Source: CAVQBC01 sp963848415 (GTDB lineage Bacteria; Actinomycetota; Thermoleophilia; Solirubrobacterales; Solirubrobacteraceae). Taken from it: DNA of 64,000 bases. The position numbers and the translations under genes are program-made. The stretch is taken from assembly GCA_963848415.1 (NCBI GenBank), contig CAWKDN010000001.1, forward strand, positions 992,001-1,056,000. The letters run 5' to 3'. The notes under the pieces are model-generated. The model ran no database searches and was not told where the DNA came from. It saw only the letters and a program-made list of their open reading frames with translations. Of this stretch, positions 19,164 through 27,463 are shown in pieces; position 1 is the stretch's first letter; each line of letters begins with the position of its first letter.

Positions 19164-19843
19164 GCCGCGGCGGCCTCCCGCTGCGCGGCGCGCACCAGCC
19201 AGTCGCGGAACGCCTCGACGCCCTCGCCCGTGCGCGCGCTGACCAGCTGGTGCTCGACCCCGGGATGCACGGTGTCGAGGTTCTCCAGCAGCTTGCCGAC
19301 GTCGAAGTCCAGGTGCGGCAGCAGGTCGATCTTGTTGACCAGCACCAGCTCGCAGGTGCGGAACATCAGCGGGTACTTCAGCGGCTTGTCCTCGCCCTCG
19401 GTGATCGAGCAGACCATCGCGCGCACGTCCTCGCCGATCCGGAACTCCGCCGGGCAGACGAGGTTGCCGACGTTCTCGACCACGAGCAGGTCGATCTCTG
19501 CGAGCGGCACGGCGGGCAGCGCCGAGCGGACCATGTTCGCGTCCAGGTGGCACTCGCCGCCGAAGCCGGTGTCGGTGTTGAGCTGGGTGACGGGCACGTG
19601 GAAGTGCGCGAGCCGATCGGCGTCGTAGCTGCCCTGGACGTCGCCCTCGAGCACGCCGGCCTGGACGTCGCCCAGGCCCATCCCGAAGACCGCCTCCAGC
19701 AGCGCGGTCTTGCCGGCGCCGGGGGCGCTCATCAGGTTGACCGCCGTGACCCCGTGGCGATCGAAGTCGTCGCGGTTGGCCCGCGCGATCGTGTTGTTGG
19801 CATCCAGGACGTCCTCGACGACCCTCACCTTGGTGCGGTGCAC
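19160..19843 (-). CDS. hypB: Hydrogenase nickel-insertion GTPase HypB
   Basis: GTPase that works with HypA to insert nickel into the large-subunit precursor. 227 aa. P-loop SAPGAGKT at about residue 39-46, GEDVRAMVCSITEGEDKPLK, nucleotide-specificity motif NKIDLL. The CxxCGC and His-rich nickel-storage N-terminus of some HypB proteins is absent, so nickel must come from HypA or other carriers. Overlaps the SIS gene by GTGA and follows the 35-aa gene after 16 bp. Confidence 0.96.
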   Translation of the reverse strand: MHRTKVRVVEDVLDANNTIARANRDDFDRHGVTAVNLMSAPGAGKTALLEAVFGMGLGDVQAGVLEGDVQGSYDADRLAHFHVPVTQLNTDTGFGGECHLDANMVRSALPAVPLAEIDLLVVENVGNLVCPAEFRIGEDVRAMVCSITEGEDKPLKYPLMFRTCELVLVNKIDLLPHLDFDVGKLLENLDTVHPGVEHQLVSARTGEGVEAFRDWLVRAAQREAAAA

Positions 19844-19859
19844 GACTACGAACTCCCTT

Positions 19860-19967
19860 CTACATCTTGCGGACCTTGAGATAGCGCTGGACCTCGGGCG
19901 CCTGGGTCCGGGCCGCGACGCCGATGCCGACGAGCAGCGCGATGGCTGCGACAGCTGCCTTCATCAT
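19860..19967 (-). CDS. 35-aa membrane-anchored microprotein, DUF6893-like
   Basis: Short gene between the protease and hypB. The peptide starts MMKAAVAAIALLVGIGVA, one hydrophobic helix, and ends in the basic PEVQRYLKVRKM. The first ATG (19967) overlaps the protease stop by ATGA, exactly like its neighbours, which argues for real translation; the stop is TAG at 19860-19862. From memory it matches a family of tiny actinobacterial proteins (DUF6893, ending RYLKxRxM) that are found beside hydrogenase genes. Function unknown; it could tether a maturation factor or the enzyme to the membrane. Confidence 0.75.
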   Translation of the reverse strand: MMKAAVAAIALLVGIGVAARTQAPEVQRYLKVRKM

Positions 19968-20785
19968 GCTTCACCCCTCTTGTGGTGGTCTGCGGCCAGC
20001 AGCTCCTCGAGCACCGACTCGACGAGCTCGACCGCCTGCTCGATCGCCGCCTGCACCGGTGGGCTGAGCCCCATCACGAGCTCATCGTCCTCCAGCGTGG
20101 CCTGCGTCGCCGGCTCACAGCCGACGACCAGCACGCGCGGCGGGAGCGTACCGAGGGTCCGCGCCAGGCCGAGCACGCGGACGGGATCCATCGCGTGGGC
20201 GTCCAGAACCGGCTCCGCCTGCTCGAGGTCGGGCTCGATCACGAAGAGGGTCCCGGGCGCCTGGCCGCGCGGTACGGCGTCGACGAGCACGGCGGCGTCG
20301 TAGTCCTCCTGCAGCTCGTAGGCGAGGTCCATGCCGCGGATGCCGAAGTCCGCGACCTTGACCCCGCCCGGCAGCTCGCGCTCGGCGAGCCGCCGGGCGA
20401 CCTCCACGCCGAAGCCGTCGTCGGCCAGGAAGACGTTGCCGATGCCGGCGACAAGGACGCTGCGGGCCGATGGCTCCACCGAGGGGCCGAGGGGCTCGAC
20501 CTCGGCCGCTGCGAAGAAGAAGCGGTGACCGGGCTGGCGCGCCACGCCGAGGTCGCGGCCGGGGTCCTCCTCGAGGACGACCGCGAGGCTCACGGTTCCC
20601 TCCATGTTCTGCTGGATGGACTCCACGACCGCCGCCCGGCCGGCGAGCGCGAGGTCGAAGACGTCGCCGCCGGCGCGCGGGCGCAGGCGGACGAGGCTGC
20701 CACGACCCACCCGGACGCCGTCGACCTCGACCGTCCGCGGCGCGCGGCCCTCGAGCCCGTCCCAGGACGCGGGGTGGCCGGTCAT
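19964..20785 (-). CDS. Hydrogenase maturation protease (M52) with extra N-terminal domain
   Basis: Nickel-dependent endopeptidase that removes the C-terminal tail of the hydrogenase large subunit once nickel is in place. Protease domain from ~residue 109: VLVAGIGNVFLADDGFG, then DFGIRGMDLAYEL and LVDAVPRGQAPGTL; the conserved acid in LADDGFG is a nickel ligand in the family. Residues 1-105 form a separate domain (VDGVRVGRGSLVRLRPR, ... SIQQNMEGTVSLAVVLEEDP) not present in HyaD/HybD-type proteases, which are ~160 aa; this protein is 273 aa. ATG 20785 overlaps the upstream stop by ATGA. Confidence 0.9.
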   Translation of the reverse strand: MTGHPASWDGLEGRAPRTVEVDGVRVGRGSLVRLRPRAGGDVFDLALAGRAAVVESIQQNMEGTVSLAVVLEEDPGRDLGVARQPGHRFFFAAAEVEPLGPSVEPSARSVLVAGIGNVFLADDGFGVEVARRLAERELPGGVKVADFGIRGMDLAYELQEDYDAAVLVDAVPRGQAPGTLFVIEPDLEQAEPVLDAHAMDPVRVLGLARTLGTLPPRVLVVGCEPATQATLEDDELVMGLSPPVQAAIEQAVELVESVLEELLAADHHKRGEA

Positions 20786-21819
20786 AGAGGGTTTCGTTGT
20801 CCGGTCACCGCGTCGCGGCGACCTCCGGACGACGTTACGCTGCCGGACGTCAATCTGCCGTTCAGCAACATGAGCTGTTCGGCTGTCAGGGCCTCGGAGC
20901 GGTCGAGCGCCTCCCGCACCCGCGGGTCCGACGCCCGCACCTCGGCCTTCTCCTCGTCGGTCAGGCTGAGCAGGTTGAGGATGAGGAGCTGGTCGATCTC
21001 GCCGCCGTCGAAGAGATCGCCCGGGCTCTCCGGGGCGATGCGCGGATGGTCCTCGAGAATGACCGGCGACGAGAGCATCGTCTGGCGGTTGCCGGCCTCG
21101 CCGACGAGCACGGGCCACGTGCCGCGGTTCTCGCAGGCCTCGGCCGCCTCACGAGCCGCGGGGGGCGGGTCGGTCTGCGACACGAACGCGCCGTCCTGGG
21201 CGCGCAGCACCGTGTGGGTGGAGCAGAACGTGCGCCGCAGCGCCGCCTCGCGCGGGCCACCCGGCCACGGCGTGACGTTGCGGATCAGGACGGTCAGCCG
21301 GTGCAGGTCCGGCGCGACCGGCTCGGCGGCGACCTCGAGCGTCCCCTCGAGCCGCTGCCAGCTGCGCACCAGCGCGCCCCAGGGCGCAAGCCCCTCCTCG
21401 GCGCGGCCGGCGTCGAAGAGGATCGGCACCCGACGCTCGGCCCTCAGCTCTGCGAGCGCGACAGGCTCGAGCGTCACCTCGCGCTCGACCGCCTCCTCCC
21501 ACGTCAGGTGGCGCTCGGCGCCGGCCACCAGCTCGTCGACCTCGTGCCCGTCCACGTCGACCAGCTGGCGCCAGACGACCTGCAGGAAGCGCACGCCGAC
21601 GCCGATCCGCGTGGCGGCGCCGCCCTCGACCAGGCACTGGGTCTGCATGGTCCACGGGTCGTCGCCGGCCGCGCGCGCCCGCGCGTGCTCGCGCGGGAAC
21701 ACCCCGCCGAAGGTCCAGCGCTGGGCGTTCTTCAGCGCGGAGCGGCGATAGGGCCAGAGCACGTAGCCCTCGTAGAGCACGGCGTCGGCAATCGCCCTGG
21801 CCGGGTCGGCGGCCGTCAC
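20782..21819 (-). CDS. Hydrogenase-cluster protein of unknown function
   Basis: 345 aa from GTG 21819, which overlaps the DUF6084 stop by GTGA. No domain that I can name. Notable stretches: an aromatic N-terminus ADAVLYEGYVLWPYRRSALK, QRWTFGGVFPRE, a middle with TFCSTHTVL and ENRGTWPVLVGE, then SSPVILEDHPRIAPESPG, DLFDGGEIDQLLILNLLSL and DEEKAEVRASDPRVREALDR. No signal peptide or membrane segment. Position between DUF6084 and the protease suggests a cytoplasmic assembly or electron-transfer partner specific to this hydrogenase type. Confidence 0.85.
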   Translation of the reverse strand: MTAADPARAIADAVLYEGYVLWPYRRSALKNAQRWTFGGVFPREHARARAAGDDPWTMQTQCLVEGGAATRIGVGVRFLQVVWRQLVDVDGHEVDELVAGAERHLTWEEAVEREVTLEPVALAELRAERRVPILFDAGRAEEGLAPWGALVRSWQRLEGTLEVAAEPVAPDLHRLTVLIRNVTPWPGGPREAALRRTFCSTHTVLRAQDGAFVSQTDPPPAAREAAEACENRGTWPVLVGEAGNRQTMLSSPVILEDHPRIAPESPGDLFDGGEIDQLLILNLLSLTDEEKAEVRASDPRVREALDRSEALTAEQLMLLNGRLTSGSVTSSGGRRDAVTGQRNPL

Positions 21820-22499
21820 GGCGCCCCTTCCTCGGGAGGAAGCAGGGCGTCGAGGACCGCCTCCCAGCTGGTCAGCGCCCCGCGGGCACGGAAGGCGACG
21901 AGGCGGTCGAACGTCTCGCGCTCCAGGCGCAGCCACGCGCTGTCCGGGAAGTAGTGGTCCATCGTCTCGCGCCAGACCCGCACGGGCAGCCGGTGCGCGG
22001 CCTCGGCGTTCCAGGAGATCCGGTTGATCTGCAGCGCCCCGCCCGCCCCCGTGTAGAACACCGTGCCGCTGAAGAGCAGGTCGAGCGGGATCTCCCCGTC
22101 TCGCACGCCCGCCAGGTACTTCGCCGCCGCCACGTCGAAGTCGTAGGTGCACGGGACGAGCAGATCGACCACGGTGGCGCCCTCGAACGGCGGGACGACG
22201 ACCGTGCCGTGCGTCCACAGCAGCGCCCGCAGCGTGTCCCCCCACCGCTCCGGCGCGCCGAACAGGTCGCCCAGCTGCGCCTGCTCGTCTTCGCTGTAGC
22301 CCCGCTGGGTCGCAGCGATGCGGACCTGCACCTCGAGCATCACCGACCGCACCGCCGCGCCGCGGGCGTCAAGCGCCAGCGAGAAGCGCAGGGTCGGCGC
22401 GGCGGCATGGGACAGCGGCTCGCAGCCGAGCACGGTGAAGCCGAGCTCGGGTGCGGCATCCGCGCCGAGCGCCGCGCCGAGGGGTCCGGGCACCGCCAT
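21816..22499 (-). CDS. DUF6084 family protein
   Basis: 227 aa. Matches, by remembered family features, the hydrogenase-associated DUF6084 proteins: VRSVMLEVQVRIAATQRGYS, GAPERWGDTLRALLWTH, PFEGATVVDLLVPCTYDFDV, AAAKYLAGVRDGEIPLDLLF and PVRVWRETMDHYFPDSAWLR. Likely an all-beta soluble protein; no cysteine cluster, signal or membrane segment. Always seems to travel with DUF5947 and group 1h hydrogenases, so a role in assembly or stabilisation is plausible but unproven. GTGA overlap with the next gene. Confidence 0.85.
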   Translation of the reverse strand: MAVPGPLGAALGADAAPELGFTVLGCEPLSHAAAPTLRFSLALDARGAAVRSVMLEVQVRIAATQRGYSEDEQAQLGDLFGAPERWGDTLRALLWTHGTVVVPPFEGATVVDLLVPCTYDFDVAAAKYLAGVRDGEIPLDLLFSGTVFYTGAGGALQINRISWNAEAAHRLPVRVWRETMDHYFPDSAWLRLERETFDRLVAFRARGALTSWEAVLDALLPPEEGAP

Positions 22500-22519
22500 G
22501 AGCTAGCCGTCCTCCCGCA

Positions 22520-22726
22520 TCACGGCGGCGGGAGGTTCGGCATCCGCGGGTCGATCGGCCCGTGCATGCCGGGATTGATGCCCGTCGCCGAGGCGTCGGT
22601 CCGCTTGCCGTCGGGCAGGTGGCCGACCTGCTTCTTGTAGTTGCCGACGGAGTTGCCCTGCTTGACCCCCGGCGTGTGCGCCGGGGCGTCCTGCTTCGTG
22701 TCCGGCTTTCCCGTGTCGATCACCAT
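22520..22726 (-). CDS. 68-aa hydrophilic protein in hydrogenase cluster
   Basis: Starts MVIDTGKPDTKQDAPAHTPG and ends GPIDPRMPNLPPP; rich in Lys, Asp, Gly and Pro, with no hydrophobic segment, so probably disordered. ATG 22726 overlaps the DUF5947 stop by 7 bases (a GTG at 22723 would overlap by 4). Read in the same direction as, and tightly spaced with, its neighbours, with 20 bp before DUF6084. Function unknown; small disordered proteins of this sort can be assembly chaperones or linkers. Confidence 0.65.
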   Translation of the reverse strand: MVIDTGKPDTKQDAPAHTPGVKQGNSVGNYKKQVGHLPDGKRTDASATGINPGMHGPIDPRMPNLPPP

Positions 22727-23352
22727 CGTGTCTCCTCCCTCGTGGGCAGGTCGTCGAAGAAGCCGTCGATCGCGGCCCAGACCTCCTCGCCTCCGCCGAA
22801 GCCCCTCCAGCGGCTGCGGATGAGGCCGACGAGCTCGTAGCAGTCGTCGATCGGGACGATCCAGTACTCGCGCATGTCGCGGGCGCGGCTCACCAGCAGC
22901 GCCTCGACGTCGGGCTGGAGCTCGGCCAGCACCGGGTTGGCCGCTTCGAGCCCGGTCCAGGCGTCGAGCTCGAGCAGCGACTCCGTCGGGCCGGCCGGGC
23001 TCGGATAGAAGGCCAGCACGCGCTCGGACTGGGTGCTGTGGAAGAAGAACGCCATGTCGACCGGGATCCGCAGGCGATCCCAGCCGGCGTCCTCGATGAC
23101 AAAGGCGTCGAGCCGGCGGCGGCGGGTCGGCAGCAGGCGCAGGTGGCCTCCTCCCGCCGCATCGGAGTCGAAGAGCAGCGCACACGCCCGGCAGGCGCAC
23201 AGCAGGCGGCGGTCGTCGAGGTCGACGATGTGCCGGTGAGCGGGCGCCACCGGGGCGGCGCACAGGTCGCACTGCTCGGCGGGCGCGGCGGCGGGCTGGG
23301 CGGGCTCGCGCACCGGCGCGCCCTGCGTGAGCCGTGCCAGCCGCGAGCTCAT
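22720..23352 (-). CDS. DUF5947 family protein (zinc-ribbon-like)
   Basis: 210 aa. The N-terminal third has two CxxC pairs, C28-x2-C31 (QCDLCAAPV) and C54-x2-C57 (LLCACRACALLFD), a zinc-ribbon-like or Fe-S-capable arrangement. Then IPVDMAFFFHST and VLAFYPSPAGPTESLLELD, hallmarks I remember for DUF5947, and a C-terminal region IVPIDDCYELVGLIRSRWRG. Cytoplasmic by appearance. Conserved partner of group 1h hydrogenases; function not established. ATG 23352 lies 4 bp after the stop of the NifU/Rieske-like gene. Confidence 0.87.
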   Translation of the reverse strand: MSSRLARLTQGAPVREPAQPAAAPAEQCDLCAAPVAPAHRHIVDLDDRRLLCACRACALLFDSDAAGGGHLRLLPTRRRRLDAFVIEDAGWDRLRIPVDMAFFFHSTQSERVLAFYPSPAGPTESLLELDAWTGLEAANPVLAELQPDVEALLVSRARDMREYWIVPIDDCYELVGLIRSRWRGFGGGEEVWAAIDGFFDDLPTREETRW

Positions 23353-23356
23353 CGCG

Positions 23357-24220
23357 TCACACGGCTTCCGAGGGCAGCGCGATCCGCACGAGGCCGGCCT
23401 CGTCGACCAGCAGCGGCACGGGCTCGAGCTGGAGGTCCGGCGCGTCGAGGCAGCGACCGGCTCGCACCACGTCGTAGCGATGCCCGCAGCCCGGACACCC
23501 GAGCTCGGCGCCGATCAGCCCGGCGCCCGCGAGCGTTCCGCCCTCCAGCGAGGCCTCGCACGCCGGGCAGTCAGGACGGTAGGCGTACGGCGTCCCGTTC
23601 TCGAGGCGCAGGAACAGGACCCGCTCACCCGCGACCTCCTTGAGCAGGAGCCCGCCGCCCGCCAGCTGTGGCAGGGCGCCGGCGGTCGCCCAGGCGCCCT
23701 CGGGTGCCGCCGGGCGCACCACCTCGATCTGCAGCGGCGGCGACCCGCCCGCTGATGCAGCGCCGTCGTCCTGGGCTTCCACCCGCTCGACATCCGGCGC
23801 CGCCTTGAGCACCGCGTCCTCGATCGCCAGCTTGAGCGTCATCGACGACGCAGGACAGCCCTCGCAGCTGCCCTGCATCCGCACGAGCGCCACCCCGTCG
23901 GAGACCCCGACCAGCTCGACGTCGCCGCCGTGGGAGCCGAGGTAGGGGCGCACGCCGTCGAGCGCCTCGCGCACCCGCTCCTCCACGCCCACCGGGTGCA
24001 GGCCGTGGAGCAGCAGCAGGTGCTCCACCAGCTCGTCGCCGGCCAGCGCGGTCGCCTGCAGCGGGCCGATGCGCTCGACGATCCGCTCGAGCCCGGCGCC
24101 GTAGAGCTCGAGCACCGCCTGCACGATCTCGAGCGTCGCGTCGCGCACGGGCGGCTCGGCGAGGGACTCCAGCTCCTCGAGGAGCCCCTCGACGCGCCCG
24201 ATCAGCTCGTGGTCCTCCAT
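23357..24220 (-). CDS. NifU-domain / Rieske-like iron-sulfur fusion protein (HhyE-type)
   Basis: 287 aa. Residues 1-75 are helical; 80-145 are a NifU C-terminal-type domain with the CxxC pair C119/C122 (GSCEGCPASSMTLK); 160-287 resemble a Rieske domain, but where Rieske proteins have CxH and CxxH the sequence has CPAC (C218, C221) and CPGCGH (C242, C245, H247), followed by the Rieske-like YDVVRAGRCLD. The cofactor may thus be four-Cys liganded or a structural metal. It lies 12 bp after the large-subunit stop in transcription order. Mycobacterial group 1h operons carry a comparable Fe-S protein (HhyE) thought to carry electrons from the hydrogenase; that link is from memory. Confidence 0.85.
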   Translation of the reverse strand: MEDHELIGRVEGLLEELESLAEPPVRDATLEIVQAVLELYGAGLERIVERIGPLQATALAGDELVEHLLLLHGLHPVGVEERVREALDGVRPYLGSHGGDVELVGVSDGVALVRMQGSCEGCPASSMTLKLAIEDAVLKAAPDVERVEAQDDGAASAGGSPPLQIEVVRPAAPEGAWATAGALPQLAGGGLLLKEVAGERVLFLRLENGTPYAYRPDCPACEASLEGGTLAGAGLIGAELGCPGCGHRYDVVRAGRCLDAPDLQLEPVPLLVDEAGLVRIALPSEAV

Positions 24221-24232
24221 GAAGGCCGCGAC

Positions 24233-26029
24233 TCAGCCGCCGGTGTGCTCGCCGCCGAACATCGGCGAGTGCACCTGCTTGAGCGTCTTGCCGCCGCCCA
24301 GGTACATGTGCACCCCGCACGGCAGGCACGGGTCGAACGACCGGACCGCCCGCATGATGTCGATGCCGCGGAACTCGTCCGGGCCGTTCTCCTCGAAGAT
24401 CGGCTGACCGGCGACCGCGTCCTCGTATGGCCCGAGCGTCCCGTAGGAGTCCGTCGGGCTGCCGTTCCACGGGGTCGGCGGGTACGGGTGGTAGTTGGCG
24501 ATCTTCTTGTCGCGGATCACCAGGTGGTGGGAGAGCACCCCGCGCACCGCCTCGTGGAAGCCGCAGCCGATCGCCTCGTCGGGCACGTCGAAGTTCTCGA
24601 AGACCTTCGTGTTGCCCGAACGCACCTCCTGGAGCCCCTGGTCGACGAAGTGCATCGCCATCGCGGCGGCGTAGGCGATGAAGTACACGCGCGCCCGGTT
24701 GCGCTCGATCGCGTTAGACCACTGCGGGATCTTCCACTCGAACTCGGTGTCCGGCGTGTTCGGCGTCTTGGGCAGCTGGATCTTCACGCTGTTGCCGGTG
24801 GACTGCACGTACGGGGTCTGGACCTTGCCGGCCAGCGCCGTGGCCCACAGCCGGGCGATCGCACCCCCGCCCGTGTCGAGCGCGAGGTAGTCACCCGTGC
24901 GCTTGTCGTACCAGCGCGGGCTCATGACCCACGAGTAGTTGCCGCCCTCGAGGTCGCGCTTCTGGGGCTTGGGCAGCGTGGTCTGGTTCCACGGGTGACG
25001 CTTGTCGACCGGGTTGCCCAGCGGGTCCTTGTCGACGAAGGTCTCCTCGCCGGCCCAGTCCTCGTAGTAGGAGGAGCCCAGCAGGATGCGGATGCCGAGG
25101 TTGATGTCGACGAGGTTCGTCGTGACCAGCTCGCCGTCGACGATCACCCCCGGGGTGACGAACATCTCGTTGCCCCAGGCGTCCATGTTGCGGTAGTCGT
25201 AGTCGACGTGGGCGGGGTTGTTGAACGCGCCCCAGCAGCCGAGCAGGATGCGCCGCCGGCCGACCTCCTCGTAGCCGGGCATGGCCTCGTAGATGAAGTC
25301 GAACACGTCGTCATTCATCGGCACGGCCTTCTTGAAGAAGTCCATGCAGCGCAGCAGCCGCGACAGGTAGTCCGTGAACAGCTGCGGCGTGGGCTGGGTC
25401 CCGACCCCGCCGGGGTAGATCGTGGAGGGGTGCACGTGGCGCCCCTCCATGAGGCAGATCATCTCGCGCGTGATCCGGCTCATGTGCAGCGACTCGCGGT
25501 AGATCTCGCCCGTGAACGGGTTGTAGGCGCGCATGATGTCGCCGATCGTGCGGTAGCCGTGCTCGGCCGCGTGGGGCGCCTCGGTCGCGTCGGCGCGGTC
25601 CATGACCTCCGGGTTGGTGGCGCGGACCATCTGCTCGCAGTAGTCCACGAACACCAGGTTGTCCTGGAAGATCGTGTGATCGAACATGTACTCGGCCGCC
25701 TCGCCGAGGTTGACGATCCATTCGCCGAGCGGCGGCGTCTTGACGCCGTAGGCCATGTTCTGCGCGTATTGCGAGCAGACGGCGTGGTTGTCGCCGCAGA
25801 TCCCGCAGATGCGGCTGGTGATGAAGTGCGAGTCGCGCGGGTCCTTGCCCTTCATGAACACGCTGTAGCCGCGGAAGATCGACGACGTGCTCTTGCAGGA
25901 GACGACTTCGCGCTGGGTGAAGTCGATCTTGGTGTAGATGCCGAGGTTGCCGACGATCCGGGTGATCGGATCCCACGACATGTCGACGATGTTGCCGGCC
26001 TCCGGCCTGATGCGCTCACGTGTGGCCAT
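24233..26029 (-). CDS. hhyL: [NiFe]-hydrogenase large subunit, group 1h
   Basis: Catalytic subunit that oxidises H2. 598 aa. L1 motif TSRICGICGDNHAVC (C75, C78, H82) and L2 motif SFDPCLPCGVH (C568, C571, H574) supply the four nickel-iron cysteines. A 24-residue tail after H574 would be removed by the M52 protease encoded at 19964. The sequence around L1 (CGDNHAVCSQYAQNMAYG) and the overall length fit the actinobacterial high-affinity, oxygen-insensitive group 1h, which oxidises atmospheric H2 during starvation. Followed by the Fe-S fusion gene, preceded by the small subunit 15 bp upstream. Confidence 0.96.
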   Translation of the reverse strand: MATRERIRPEAGNIVDMSWDPITRIVGNLGIYTKIDFTQREVVSCKSTSSIFRGYSVFMKGKDPRDSHFITSRICGICGDNHAVCSQYAQNMAYGVKTPPLGEWIVNLGEAAEYMFDHTIFQDNLVFVDYCEQMVRATNPEVMDRADATEAPHAAEHGYRTIGDIMRAYNPFTGEIYRESLHMSRITREMICLMEGRHVHPSTIYPGGVGTQPTPQLFTDYLSRLLRCMDFFKKAVPMNDDVFDFIYEAMPGYEEVGRRRILLGCWGAFNNPAHVDYDYRNMDAWGNEMFVTPGVIVDGELVTTNLVDINLGIRILLGSSYYEDWAGEETFVDKDPLGNPVDKRHPWNQTTLPKPQKRDLEGGNYSWVMSPRWYDKRTGDYLALDTGGGAIARLWATALAGKVQTPYVQSTGNSVKIQLPKTPNTPDTEFEWKIPQWSNAIERNRARVYFIAYAAAMAMHFVDQGLQEVRSGNTKVFENFDVPDEAIGCGFHEAVRGVLSHHLVIRDKKIANYHPYPPTPWNGSPTDSYGTLGPYEDAVAGQPIFEENGPDEFRGIDIMRAVRSFDPCLPCGVHMYLGGGKTLKQVHSPMFGGEHTGG

Positions 26030-26044
26030 GGCTCCAGGCCTCCT

Positions 26045-27097
<1,053 letters not shown>

Positions 27098-27100
27098 CGC

Positions 27101-27457
27101 TCACCCTCCGCTTTCGACCAGCTCCGCCTCGAGCTCCAGCGACTCCACCTGCAGCTCCTCGCCCCGCACCACGTCCACCTCCAGCTCGCCGCACGCCGCA
27201 CACGCCAGCGGGAAGCCGTCCGGCTCGCTCTCGGCCCCGCAGCGGCGGCAGCTCACGCCCACCGGCACCTGCTCGAGCTCCAGCGCGGCGCCCTCCGCCG
27301 GCGTGCCGTGGGCGCAGAGCTCGAAGGCGAACTCGAGCGCCGACGGGACGACCTGACGCAGGTGGCCGACCTGCAAGTACACCCGCACCACGCGCGACTC
27401 CGCGGCGTGACGGGACGCAACGTCCACGATGGCCTGAGCGATCGAGAGCTCGTGCAC
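27101..27457 (-). CDS. hypA: Hydrogenase nickel chaperone HypA
   Basis: Nickel- and zinc-binding metallochaperone that delivers Ni2+ with HypB. 118 aa. MHELSIAQAI supplies the N-terminal nickel ligands (Met1, His2, Glu3); the zinc site is CRRC (C70, C73) and CAAC (C86, C89). Lies 3 bp upstream of the small subunit and 6 bp downstream of hypE, separated from its partner hypB by more than 7 kb. Confidence 0.96.
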   Translation of the reverse strand: MHELSIAQAIVDVASRHAAESRVVRVYLQVGHLRQVVPSALEFAFELCAHGTPAEGAALELEQVPVGVSCRRCGAESEPDGFPLACAACGELEVDVVRGEELQVESLELEAELVESGG

Positions 27458-27463
27458 GATCGC

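Noticed and set aside
19164..19553. Upstream extension of the double-SIS frame to 19553
   Set aside because: Lies inside hypB and is Arg/Ala/Pro-rich; the GTG at 19163 overlapping the hypB stop is the operon-consistent start.
20824..20838. 15-nt exact repeat TCCGGACGACGTTAC also at 29951-29965
   Set aside because: Both copies lie in coding sequence, and an exact 15-mer match somewhere in 64 kb of biased sequence is expected by chance.
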